Source: Kordiimonas gwangyangensis DSM 19435 = JCM 12864
GTDB lineage: Bacteria > Pseudomonadota > Alphaproteobacteria > Sphingomonadales > Kordiimonadaceae
NCBI RefSeq assembly: GCF_000375545.1
Contig: NZ_AQXF01000004.1
Location: 297,148 to 361,147 of the forward strand
Direction: 5' to 3'
DNA length: 64,000 nt
The position numbers and the translations under genes were made by a program. The notes under the pieces are model-generated. The model was not told where the DNA came from. It saw nothing but the letters and a program-made list of their open reading frames with translations, and searched no databases. This document shows positions 8,996 to 17,423 of the stretch, piece after piece (within the stretch, counting starts at the first letter, position 1; the number at the start of each line of letters is the position of its first letter).

Positions 8996-9894
8996 CTGGC
9001 ATCAGCCTGCATGCTTTCCCCGGCTATGAAAGTGAAGCCGCCAAGTTGGCTACCGCCCTGCAGGTGCAGCTTCACGCCGTGGACATTCATGCCTTCCCGG
9101 ATGGAGAGAGCCGGGTGAGGATAGAACCTGTCGCAGGCACCGCTATTCTGTTTGCGGGGCTTGATCATCCTGACAGCAAGATCACGCCGCTCCTGCTGGC
9201 TGCAGCCGCATTGCGAGACTGGGGCGCTTCCCGCGTGGTACTGGTATGCCCCTATCTTTGCTACATGCGCCAAGACAAGGCCTTCGCGGAAGGAGAAGCG
9301 GTTAGCCAACGTGTCTTCGGGGCAATGTTGGCGCGCTTTTTTGATCGTGTGATCACGGTGGACCCACACCTGCACCGGGTCTCTTCCCTTGCGGATGTGA
9401 TGCCTGGCATTCAGGCTGATGTGTTATCGGCCGCGTCCGCCATTGGCGAAATGATCGCAGGTGATGACAGCCTGCGGAATGTCATTCTTGTCGGGCCGGA
9501 CAGTGAATCTCGCCAATGGGTATCGCAGGCTGCCAGTCAGGCCGAGGCGGACTATCTTATAGCGCAGAAGGTTCGGCACGGTGACAGAAACGTGGAAATT
9601 ACGCTTGAAAATGCGGCGTCCGTCCGAGGCCACCCGGTGGTTATCGTTGATGACCTGATATCTAGCGGTGCTACCGTCTGTCGGTGCGCTGAACTTCTGT
9701 CTCGCGCCGGGGCCAGCCGGATTGAGGTGGCGGCGGTTCATATGCTTGCGGATGACACAGCACTGGAAGCAATCAAGGCAGCAGGCGTGACCCGAATACG
9801 GTCAAGCAGCAGCATCAAGCATCCCAGCAACGCATTCAGCCTCACGCCGCTATTTGTTGCTGCGCTGGAGGAGGAGGTTCATCATGGGCATTAA
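8992..9894 (+). CDS. Ribose-phosphate pyrophosphokinase-like protein
   Basis: This 300-aa PRPP-synthase homologue adds or removes pyrophosphate between ATP and ribose 5-phosphate. The start is the ATG at 8992, coupled to the upstream stop. Visible features are the N-terminal [12 protein letters not shown], the metal/loop region TVDPHLHR, and the PRPP-binding loop [13 protein letters not shown] in place of the class I VDDmiDTaGT. It is shorter than class I enzymes (about 315 aa) and diverges in the regulatory regions, resembling the smaller archaeal-type synthases. A housekeeping prs presumably lies elsewhere. Translational coupling to the AMP-phosphorylase-like gene suggests the two act on the same phosphorylated pentose pool (inference). 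Confidence 0.82.
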   Translation: MTGISLHAFPGYESEAAKLATALQVQLHAVDIHAFPDGESRVRIEPVAGTAILFAGLDHPDSKITPLLLAAAALRDWGASRVVLVCPYLCYMRQDKAFAEGEAVSQRVFGAMLARFFDRVITVDPHLHRVSSLADVMPGIQADVLSAASAIGEMIAGDDSLRNVILVGPDSESRQWVSQAASQAEADYLIAQKVRHGDRNVEITLENAASVRGHPVVIVDDLISSGATVCRCAELLSRAGASRIEVAAVHMLADDTALEAIKAAGVTRIRSSSSIKHPSNAFSLTPLFVAALEEEVHHGH

Positions 9895-11479
9895 AATTCG
9901 CTTCTGTGGCGCCGCAGGTACAGTTACGGGCTCGTGCTACTGGATCAGGACGGAAACACAGCAATTCCTTGTGGATTGCGGCATGTTTCAGGGGCCAAAA
10001 ACCCTAAAGGAGCTCAACTACGGGGCATTTCCGTTTGACCCCGCACAGCTTGATTTCGTGCTCCTGACCCATGCCCATACGGATCACGCCGGCTTGCTAC
10101 CCAAGCTGACCAAAAATGGTTTCACCGGACCGATTTACATGACCTCGGGTACGCGGGACCTTCTTGCCTATATGCTGCCAGACAGTGCTTACATTCAGGA
10201 AATGGAGGTGGGCCGTCTCAACCGGCGTAACCGGCAGCGCGGGCACGAGGAAGTTGAGCCAATCTACACGGCTGAAGATGTCGAGGTATGTCTCAGCCAA
10301 ATTCGAACGATTGATTACGAGCATTGGCTTGATCTTGGAGGGGTGCAGGCCCGGTTCTGGAATGCAGGCCATATCCTTGGCGCCGCTTCCATTGAGTTGG
10401 AAGTGGGCGATGGTGAAGGACGGCAGCGGTTTCTGTTTTCAGGAGATATCGGGCCGGACAACAAGCTCTTTCATCCCGATCCGGAAGCTCCAAACGAAGT
10501 TGATTTTCTGATCTGTGAGGCAACCTACGGAGGCCGCTACAGGGAAAATGTACCACCAGAGGAGCGGCGGGCCATGCTTGCGCGCGAGATCAACGCTGCG
10601 ATGAAGGCTGGTGGCGCGCTTGTCATTCCGGCCTTCGCGGTGGAGCGCACGCAGGAATTGCTGCTTGATATCGCCTACCTCCTTGGTCGTGGCGATATTC
10701 CCAGTGTTCCCGTTTTTCTGGATTCTCCGCTGGCAATCAGGGTGACATCTGTCTTCTCGGACCATCGTGATGACCTGCGTGATATTGGTAAGGGCCGCTC
10801 CCCGTTCGAGCATAGCAGTTTTCATTTCACGGAAACCGTTGATGAGAGCAAAGCCATCGCGCGCTTCAGCGGCAATTCCATTATCCTTGCTGCGTCGGGC
10901 ATGTGTGACGCTGGTCGTATCCGGCATCACCTGATGAACCATCTGTGGCGCCCTCAGTCAACGGTGCTGCTTGTAGGGTATCAGGCGGAAGGCACATTGG
11001 GCCGCTTGCTCGAGCAAGGCAAAAAACGCGTGAAGATCCAGGGTGAAGACATCGAGGTCAGGGCGCGTATCCGGACACTTGATACCTATTCGGGGCATGC
11101 CGATCACGACGGCATTCTGGCGTGGATCAGGGAGCGTCTACCAGTCCGTCGCGCGCTGTTTCTCACGCACGGGAATCCGGAAGCGCTGTCAGCGATGCGT
11201 GAGGCACTGCTGGTGGAACGTTTCCCCGAAGACTTACTCATCATTCCGGCGCTTGATGACGACTATGATCTTGATGGGGTGGGGGCGAGACCAAAACGAA
11301 CAGGCTTGATCAAACGGCTGCCACCCGAAGCGGTATGTGCTTCTGACTGGCATAATGATCTGGCGGAACTCACGCTGAACTTGCGCGCCCGACTTGAAGC
11401 GGCAGGTAGCGATAAGGAACGGCGGCAGATTCTGGGTGACCTTGAAAGAGCCCTCAACCGGTCGCAAGGGATCAGCTAA
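9884..11479 (+). CDS. Metallo-beta-lactamase/beta-CASP RNase family protein
   Basis: This 531-aa protein has the RNA-processing MBL plus beta-CASP architecture. The MBL metal site is HAHTDH, with later AGHILGA and SGDIG. The beta-CASP motifs are ATYGGR, IPAFAVERTQELL and ASGMCDAGRIRHHL, and the C-terminal metal ligand is in TYSGHADHDG. Homologues are endo- or 5' exoribonucleases. The start at 9884 overlaps the previous gene by 11 bp and has a GGAGGAGG Shine-Dalgarno at 9868-9875. In this operon it could supply nucleoside monophosphates from RNA (inference); no substrate has been shown. Confidence 0.88.
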   Translation: MGIKIRFCGAAGTVTGSCYWIRTETQQFLVDCGMFQGPKTLKELNYGAFPFDPAQLDFVLLTHAHTDHAGLLPKLTKNGFTGPIYMTSGTRDLLAYMLPDSAYIQEMEVGRLNRRNRQRGHEEVEPIYTAEDVEVCLSQIRTIDYEHWLDLGGVQARFWNAGHILGAASIELEVGDGEGRQRFLFSGDIGPDNKLFHPDPEAPNEVDFLICEATYGGRYRENVPPEERRAMLAREINAAMKAGGALVIPAFAVERTQELLLDIAYLLGRGDIPSVPVFLDSPLAIRVTSVFSDHRDDLRDIGKGRSPFEHSSFHFTETVDESKAIARFSGNSIILAASGMCDAGRIRHHLMNHLWRPQSTVLLVGYQAEGTLGRLLEQGKKRVKIQGEDIEVRARIRTLDTYSGHADHDGILAWIRERLPVRRALFLTHGNPEALSAMREALLVERFPEDLLIIPALDDDYDLDGVGARPKRTGLIKRLPPEAVCASDWHNDLAELTLNLRARLEAAGSDKERRQILGDLERALNRSQGIS

Positions 11480-11520
11480 CTGCCACATTTCCCTGATAGT
11501 GCCGGGAGCGAGAGGTAGAG

Positions 11521-12612
11521 ATGATCATAACCATTAACATCGGCAGCTCGAGCGCCCGCCTGGGGTTGCACATGAATGACGGCAAGCTATGCCACCTCGA
11601 TCATTTTGATGGCGGCATGCAGCAGTCGGGCATGGTGGACGTGCTGCATCAACTGGCAGCTCATGCCCGCGAGGGGGCGATTGATGCCGTCTGTCACCGT
11701 GTTGTCCACGGGGGCCCCAAGTTCATGGAAACCTGCTTCCTCGAACCCGAGGTCGAACAGGCAATTGAAAAGGCGTCATCGCTGGCACCGCTTCATAACC
11801 CGCCAGCCTTGCGCGGCATTGCCGCTGCGAGAAAGGCATTTCCAAAAGCACTACAGCTGGCGGCGTTTGATACGGGTCTTTACGCGGCTTTGCCCGATGC
11901 GGCTGCACATTACGCAGTGCCTGAGAGCCTTGATGTGCGGCGCCTTGGCTTTCACGGCCTCGCGCACCGGTCCATGCTCCGGCTTGTGAAGTCATGTGAC
12001 ACGGAGGGGTTTGCGGAAAAACGGGCCATTAGCCTCCAGCTCGGCTCGGGCTGCTCGGCGACGGCAAGCCGCGGCGGGCAGGCCATTGATACGTCGATGG
12101 GCCATACACCGCTTGAAGGGCTCGTTATGGCGACCCGTTCAGGGGATATTGACCCTGGATTGCTGCTTCATGTCCTTGGCGAGAAGGGCCGTACAGCGGA
12201 GGCGGTGGAAACCCTGTTGAGCAAGCAGTCGGGCTTGCTGGGGATCTCCGGTAGAAGCGCGGACATGAGGGAACTTCTGGAACTTGATGATGAGCGGGCT
12301 GAACTCGCCGTTGCAATGTTCTGCTACCGGGCAAAAAAATACGTCGGTGCCTACGCGGCGGCGCTCGGCGGTGTGGATCATATCGTCTTCGGTGGCGGGA
12401 TTGGGGAGAACCAGTCCGAAATCCGCCATCGGATATTGGGGGGGCTGGACTTTCTGGGTGTCGAGCTCGATTCGCGGGCAAACGACGCTGTTGTTGGCCG
12501 TTCCGGCATGATTTCCAGTGGCCGCAGTGCGGTGCGGGTCGATGTATGTGCCGTGGATGAAAATAGCCTGATGGCGGAGGACACCGCTGCACTGATGCAG
12601 GGCAGTGAATAG
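11521..12612 (+). CDS. Acetate-kinase-like protein, short and divergent
   Basis: This 363-aa member of the acetate/propionate kinase family converts acetyl phosphate and ADP to acetate and ATP in its known homologues. Recognisable motifs are TINIGSSSARL, CHRVVHGGPKF, LAPLHNPPALRGI, AFDTGLY, GFHGLAHRS, DTSMGHTPLEGLVMATRSGD and FGGGIGENQSEIR. It is about 35-40 residues shorter than typical AckA. The usual HLGNG becomes QLGSG, so the His and Asn of that active-site loop are replaced. The gene lies 17 bp before the phosphoketolase-like gene, the usual enzymatic partner. Activity is likely but substrate preference could differ. Confidence 0.8.
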   Translation: MIITINIGSSSARLGLHMNDGKLCHLDHFDGGMQQSGMVDVLHQLAAHAREGAIDAVCHRVVHGGPKFMETCFLEPEVEQAIEKASSLAPLHNPPALRGIAAARKAFPKALQLAAFDTGLYAALPDAAAHYAVPESLDVRRLGFHGLAHRSMLRLVKSCDTEGFAEKRAISLQLGSGCSATASRGGQAIDTSMGHTPLEGLVMATRSGDIDPGLLLHVLGEKGRTAEAVETLLSKQSGLLGISGRSADMRELLELDDERAELAVAMFCYRAKKYVGAYAAALGGVDHIVFGGGIGENQSEIRHRILGGLDFLGVELDSRANDAVVGRSGMISSGRSAVRVDVCAVDENSLMAEDTAALMQGSE

Positions 12613-12629
12613 CTGAAAAGGGAAGAGTC

Positions 12630-15050
12630 ATGACGGTGGAAACCCACCCGGTTCACGAAGAATATCAAACGGAGGCCCGAGCCCGGGCCTACCGGCGGTA
12701 CAATGCAGACTTTGCTAAATGGGCCGAGGGGTACGGCGTGATCAAGCACAGCGCTGCAACGCAGGTAAATGTGCATGAGATGGTGGCATGGCTCGTCGAA
12801 AGTGGCAGCGTGCCGTCCGCCACCACTGCCTATACACGGCTTCAGGCCGCCGACCGTATTGCCAGCGCTGCCATGTGGCTTGTGGTGCACATGACCTACG
12901 CGGACAAGGTCTATACGGATGGCCGCGTCATGGCCTCATCGGATTTCAAGAAAGACCCGCAAGGTCACACGGGTGGTGCCCTCAACATGGCGATCGGCTA
13001 TGTGGGCTATCTCGCGGCAAATGCACTGCGTGGCACAACACGCGGATGGGTTATGGGGCAAGGGCACTGTGTGGCCGCAATCGACGCGGCCAACCTGATC
13101 ATGGACAATATGTCCCCCGAGCAAGCAGCTCGATATGGTTTGAGCGACGAGGGACTGACAACCTTCGTGCGTGATTTCTATTCCTACGACATCAGCCCGG
13201 AAGGCAAGGCTGTTTCTCCCCTTGGCAGCCACGTGGGCCCCCATACGGCAGGGGGGGTCATTGAGGGTGGGTACCTTGGTTTTGCCGAGCTCCTCTATCC
13301 ACATATGCCGTTGCCGGGCGAGCGGCTGGTGGCATTCCTGAGCGACGGTGCCTTTGAGGAACAGCGCGGAAGCGACTGGGCGCCGCGCTGGTGGCGGGCG
13401 GAAGACAGTGGTCTTGTCGCTCCCATCATGATCGCCAATGGCCGCCGGATCGATCAGCGGTCCACCATGGCGCAAAGTGGTGGTGTCGACTGGTTCAGGA
13501 AACATCTCGCGCTGAACGGTTTTGACCCGATTGACATCGACGGTCGTGACCCGGCTTCGTTCGCCTGGGCCATTTTTGAAATTGAGGCACGTCTGGCAGC
13601 GGCCGGGGATGCGTGCCGGGATGGCCGTGGTCATTATCCGGTGCAACTGCATTATGGTATCGCTGAAACAGAGAAGGGGTTCGGGTTTCCCGGTGCGGGT
13701 ACCAACAGGGCGCATAACCTGCCGCTCGAAGGCAGCCCGTTTTCGGATACCGATGCCCGGACCAGCTTCAACGAAGGCGCGGCGAAGCTTTATGTACCCC
13801 GGGATGAGCTTGCAGCGGCAGTGCACGACCTCAGCACCCACGAGGGGCAGGGGCGGGTGAAAGAGCGGGACCATCCTTTGGCAAAACGGTCCGTGAGACA
13901 ACCGGATATGCCGCAGCCCGAGTGGTTATCCACGAGCACAGAAACACGCTCCCCAATGGATGCGATAGACAGCTACTTCAGCCGAATTGTGGAAGCCAAC
14001 CCGGACTTGCGGGTGCGGGTTGGTAACCCAGATGAGATGCGCAGCAACAATCTCAACCGTACGCTCGATCTCCTCAAGCACAGGGTGACTGCCCCTGAAG
14101 AAGGGATCGCAGAAGCGGTCGATGGCCGGGTGATCACCGCGCTTAATGAGGAAGCCGTGGTCTGTGCCGCGCTTGGCAACAAAGGCGGGATCAACCTCGT
14201 TTGCTCTTACGAGGCTTTTGCGGTGAAGATGCTGGGTGCCTTACGGCAAGACCTTATCTTCGCTCGCAATCGCAAATTGGCCGGGCAGGCGCCATCGTGG
14301 CTTGGTGTGCCTGTGGTCCTCACATCCCATGCCTGGGAAAATGGCAAGAATGAGCAGTCACATCAGGATACCACCCTCGCCGAGGCGATGCTGGGGGAAA
14401 TGTCGGACGTTTCCCGTGTTGTATTTCCCTGTGACTGGAACAGTGCGCAGGTTGTCTTGCGCAGTGTTTATGAAAGCCGTGGAGTCATATGGTCGGTGGT
14501 GGCACCCAAGCGCCCGCAGCGTCGATGGTTTTCGAAGGAGCAGGCCGAGACTTTGATGCGGGACGGCGCGGTGCAGATAAAATCGGACCCGGATGCGCGC
14601 GTACTTCTTACTGCTACTGGCGGCTACCAACTGACAGAGGTTCTCAAAGCATCTGCCCGACTGGAGGAAAAAGGTATTCCCCATGCGGTCAATTATCTGA
14701 TGGAGCCGGGCCGTTTCCGCAACGCACGCGACCTGCTTGAAACCGACATGCTGGCTACACAGGAAGTTCGGGAAGAGCTTTTCCCGGCGTCCATATCAGC
14801 CCGGGTCTTCCTGACACACACCCGGGCCGCGCCCTACCTTGGCACAGTGCGTCCACTCGATACCGGCCCACAGACGACCCACGTGCTAGGCTATGCCAAC
14901 AGGGGCGGTACCCTTGATGCGGCGGGAATGTTGCTGGCAAATGGCTGTACCTTTGCTCATGTGCTGGAAAAGGTGACGGTTGCACTTGGGAGCCCATTGT
15001 CTGATTTTCTGACCAGTGATGAGATCAAGGCGCTGTCCCAGCGCCGCTAA
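12630..15050 (+). CDS. Phosphoketolase-like thiamine-diphosphate enzyme
   Basis: This 806-aa protein has the length and two-domain thiamine-diphosphate layout of xylulose-5-phosphate/fructose-6-phosphate phosphoketolase but is divergent. The canonical GPGHGG is GQGH, and the cofactor motif GDGEAETGP is SDGAFEEQRG, with the paired Asn some 25 residues on in IMIANG. Late phosphoketolase motifs are recognisable: SYEAFAVKML, SHAWENGKNEQSHQD and VLEKVTVALGSPLSDFL. Such proteins are sometimes mislabelled xylulose 5-phosphate 3-epimerase. Next to an acetate-kinase-like gene, the likely reaction is pentose phosphate plus Pi to acetyl phosphate plus glyceraldehyde 3-phosphate. It is the last gene of the operon. 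Confidence 0.78.
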   Translation: MTVETHPVHEEYQTEARARAYRRYNADFAKWAEGYGVIKHSAATQVNVHEMVAWLVESGSVPSATTAYTRLQAADRIASAAMWLVVHMTYADKVYTDGRVMASSDFKKDPQGHTGGALNMAIGYVGYLAANALRGTTRGWVMGQGHCVAAIDAANLIMDNMSPEQAARYGLSDEGLTTFVRDFYSYDISPEGKAVSPLGSHVGPHTAGGVIEGGYLGFAELLYPHMPLPGERLVAFLSDGAFEEQRGSDWAPRWWRAEDSGLVAPIMIANGRRIDQRSTMAQSGGVDWFRKHLALNGFDPIDIDGRDPASFAWAIFEIEARLAAAGDACRDGRGHYPVQLHYGIAETEKGFGFPGAGTNRAHNLPLEGSPFSDTDARTSFNEGAAKLYVPRDELAAAVHDLSTHEGQGRVKERDHPLAKRSVRQPDMPQPEWLSTSTETRSPMDAIDSYFSRIVEANPDLRVRVGNPDEMRSNNLNRTLDLLKHRVTAPEEGIAEAVDGRVITALNEEAVVCAALGNKGGINLVCSYEAFAVKMLGALRQDLIFARNRKLAGQAPSWLGVPVVLTSHAWENGKNEQSHQDTTLAEAMLGEMSDVSRVVFPCDWNSAQVVLRSVYESRGVIWSVVAPKRPQRRWFSKEQAETLMRDGAVQIKSDPDARVLLTATGGYQLTEVLKASARLEEKGIPHAVNYLMEPGRFRNARDLLETDMLATQEVREELFPASISARVFLTHTRAAPYLGTVRPLDTGPQTTHVLGYANRGGTLDAAGMLLANGCTFAHVLEKVTVALGSPLSDFLTSDEIKALSQRR

Positions 15051-15186
15051 GCCTCGATGAGCATGGTAATGCCGAAGAAGTTTGTGGCGGTGGGAAAGGC
15101 AGCGTTAAAAACGGCACAAATACCGACAGGCCCTAGTTTCCATGAACCAACTTTATTGGTCCTGAACTTGGGGTAAAAGCCCTTGC

Positions 15187-16506
15187 TCAGGCGCTTGAGT
15201 TTGCGACAGTTTCCACAAGCTTGCGGAACGCCATGGCCGCAGACGCTGTTGCCGCCACATTCAGGCATCTCTCGTCATCTTCCGCCACATGGTGATAGCG
15301 GTGAATGCCGAACACGCCTGCCGCGCGCGGGTAGCCTGCCTTGACCACCTCGTCCAGTTCGCCTGCGGTCAACACGTCAGTTGAAAGCGGGCGCTCATAG
15401 CCGGCTTCACCGGCAAAAATCTCACGCGCGAGTGGCAGAAGTGCGGGCGAGATGGAAAGGAAACGCTGGCTGTCCACGCTTGGCAGTGGCACCAGGTAGC
15501 CGGGCAGGTCATGCCAGTCGCGTGCCGCGACATTGGCGCCCACATGCAGCCAGAAGCGGGTTTTGTCGGGTGGCGGCGCGATCTCTTTCATCGCTTCCGC
15601 CGCGCCCAGATATTCATACTCGTGCCCGGTGTTGCAGATGAAAGCGAGGTCATGGTCCGGCAGCGCGGCCGCAGCCCAGCGCGCCAGATCAAGCCATGCC
15701 GCGACACCCGGCCCGCGCTCCGCCGCACATGTGAACCAGCCGGAACGCGGGGTGGATACCGCCAGCCAATGCCCTTTGCCGCGGTCCATGCGGCCAACAA
15801 AATTGAACGCCGGGCGGCGGCCGCCTTCACCCTCAATGGTGAGGCGCGCTGCCTTGCCCGCAATCGCGCCGGCGAGGAAGGCGTCAGCGTCCTCAGGCGC
15901 CATCAGCGCCAGCGGGCCGCTGAACATCGGCTTGCGGCCATCGGTATTGAGCGCAATCATCTTGCCTGTGGGGCCGTTCGTGATGGCCACGACCGCGTTG
16001 GCGCCGCCTGCAAAGGCGGCCTCAATCGGCCCCCGTACGGGTTTTGCAAGCAGGCTGGACCAACGCCGGTGTGGCAGGTCCACAAGCGCGATGGCCCCGG
16101 TCAGCGACCCTGCTGCGCGGCCCTTTGCGTCAACTCTGACAAGCGGGCCGGAGACACCCTTGGGTCCAGTGGTCATTACTATCGGCTGTGGGTAGATCGG
16201 TGCTGTGGTGTCACCGCAGCGCAATTCAGCGGTATCTACCTCGAAGAAGGGGGCAGAGAATGTCTGGCGCTCAATGGTGTAACCGGCAGCTTCCAGTTCT
16301 GCCGCGAGCCAGTTACCACACGCCGTATCACCAACGCCGCCCGCGCGCTTGTTGCCAAAGCCAACGTAGCGTTTGAGGTCGGACTCAATCGTACCAACTG
16401 AATTTGCAGCAGGTGTCGGGCCGGGCTGCGCTGCCTTTGCGCCGAAGGGCAGCAGGGACAAAGCCACACTGGCACCCAGAAAGGTTCGTCTGCTTGTGTC
16501 CATCAT
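15187..16506 (-). CDS. TAT-exported M28-like protein with degenerate metal site
   Basis: This 439-aa protein begins with a twin-arginine signal (SRRTFLGASVALSLLPFG, then AKAA). It continues with an M28-aminopeptidase-like cap, a PA-type insert and a second catalytic-fold half. The expected HxD metal site appears as STPRSG, the Asp-Asn motif as ERGPG, and the Asp site as HVGANVA. Only GHEYEYLGA recalls the catalytic Glu-Glu. It may therefore be a non-catalytic binding protein or a distant enzyme with other ligands. Start choice: ATG at 16506 with AAAGG upstream, rather than the TTG at 16509. It is divergent from a GntR regulator, with palindromes between them. Confidence 0.65.
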   Translation of the reverse strand: MMDTSRRTFLGASVALSLLPFGAKAAQPGPTPAANSVGTIESDLKRYVGFGNKRAGGVGDTACGNWLAAELEAAGYTIERQTFSAPFFEVDTAELRCGDTTAPIYPQPIVMTTGPKGVSGPLVRVDAKGRAAGSLTGAIALVDLPHRRWSSLLAKPVRGPIEAAFAGGANAVVAITNGPTGKMIALNTDGRKPMFSGPLALMAPEDADAFLAGAIAGKAARLTIEGEGGRRPAFNFVGRMDRGKGHWLAVSTPRSGWFTCAAERGPGVAAWLDLARWAAAALPDHDLAFICNTGHEYEYLGAAEAMKEIAPPPDKTRFWLHVGANVAARDWHDLPGYLVPLPSVDSQRFLSISPALLPLAREIFAGEAGYERPLSTDVLTAGELDEVVKAGYPRAAGVFGIHRYHHVAEDDERCLNVAATASAAMAFRKLVETVANSSA

Positions 16507-16577
16507 CAAATGCCTTTCGCTGCTTTAGTGCCGACACCAGGGCCGAGCCCGGCGTATCTTCCCGAGACAGACAGTCG

Positions 16578-16615
16578 TTCACACATGAGTGAATGTCAAT
16601 AATTGTACGACAATT
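16578..16615. promoter_or_regulatory. Two dyads between the M28-like gene and the GntR gene
   Basis: At 16601-16615 the sequence AATTGTACGACAATT is a perfect 6+3+6 dyad whose core TTGT-N3-ACAA is like FCD-type GntR operators. At 16578-16593 TTCAC-N6-GTGAA forms a second dyad. A degenerate copy of the first (TTGTATGAC) follows at about 16625-16633. They lie upstream of both divergent genes, so autoregulation plus control of the exported M28-like protein is plausible. Confidence 0.5.
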
Positions 16616-16676
16616 CCATACCTATTGTATGACTTCTGTTGAGTATGGGCCTTCCTGTCGCTATCATGCGCGGCAT

Positions 16677-17399
16677 ATGAACACGATGATCACAGCAAGG
16701 GCTGCAACGGCCACACCGAAGCGCGCAGTTGTCGCGGCAGATGACGTGGCGGAAGCGCTGCGGCAGCGGATCCAGTCTAATGAGCTTGTGCCCGGAGAAT
16801 GGCTGCGCGAAGCCCGGCTATGCGGCGAGTTTGGCGTGGGTCGCTCCATCGCGCGCCGGGCGCTCAGGATACTCGGTGAGGACGGGCTTGTTGAGCTGGA
16901 AGAAAACCGTGGTGCCCGTGTATCAGCCACCACCGTTGAAGAAGTGTTTGACTTGTATGAAGTCCGTGCCGCGCTTTATGGTCTCGCGGCCCGTGTCGCC
17001 TGCATGCGTATGACCGACGATGAGATTGCCGGTGTGCTGGAACAAATTGACCAGTTGCTTGAGGCTGCCGACAAAAACGATACCGCCGAACACATCATCG
17101 ATTTGAGTGAAGCGATTTTCAGCACGTTCGCGCGCTATGCCAGTGCGGACGCCCAGAAAATGATCGCGTCCGTCCGGCGCAAGACACGGTTTCATTTTTC
17201 CTATGTGGCGCTTGCGCTGAACTCCAACGGCCCCGGCCCCTATGCGCATTGGCGCGAGGTCCGTGCAGCGCTTGCTGGGCGCGATGTGGATGGCGCAAGC
17301 CAGGCCGCGCGCAACATCCTTTATTTCATGCAGGGCGAGGTTTCCCGCATCATGCTGGCGCAAGGGCGCCGAACTCGCAAGGCGGCCATGCAGGGCTGA
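16677..17399 (+). CDS. GntR-family (FCD) transcriptional regulator
   Basis: This 240-aa regulator has an N-terminal winged helix (AEALRQRIQSNELVPGEWL, then FGVGRSIARRALRILGEDGL) and a C-terminal all-helical FCD ligand-binding domain beginning near EVFDLYEVRAALYGLAA. The frame is open to 16593, but the residues before the Met at 16677 are unlike the family and would cover the operator dyads, so 16677 is preferred. Its effector is unknown. Neighbours are an exported M28-like protein and two serine hydrolases, suggesting control of peptide or amide breakdown (inference). Confidence 0.85.
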   Translation: MNTMITARAATATPKRAVVAADDVAEALRQRIQSNELVPGEWLREARLCGEFGVGRSIARRALRILGEDGLVELEENRGARVSATTVEEVFDLYEVRAALYGLAARVACMRMTDDEIAGVLEQIDQLLEAADKNDTAEHIIDLSEAIFSTFARYASADAQKMIASVRRKTRFHFSYVALALNSNGPGPYAHWREVRAALAGRDVDGASQAARNILYFMQGEVSRIMLAQGRRTRKAAMQG

Positions 17400-17423
17400 A
17401 TTTCACCACGAAGGGGGATAGAA

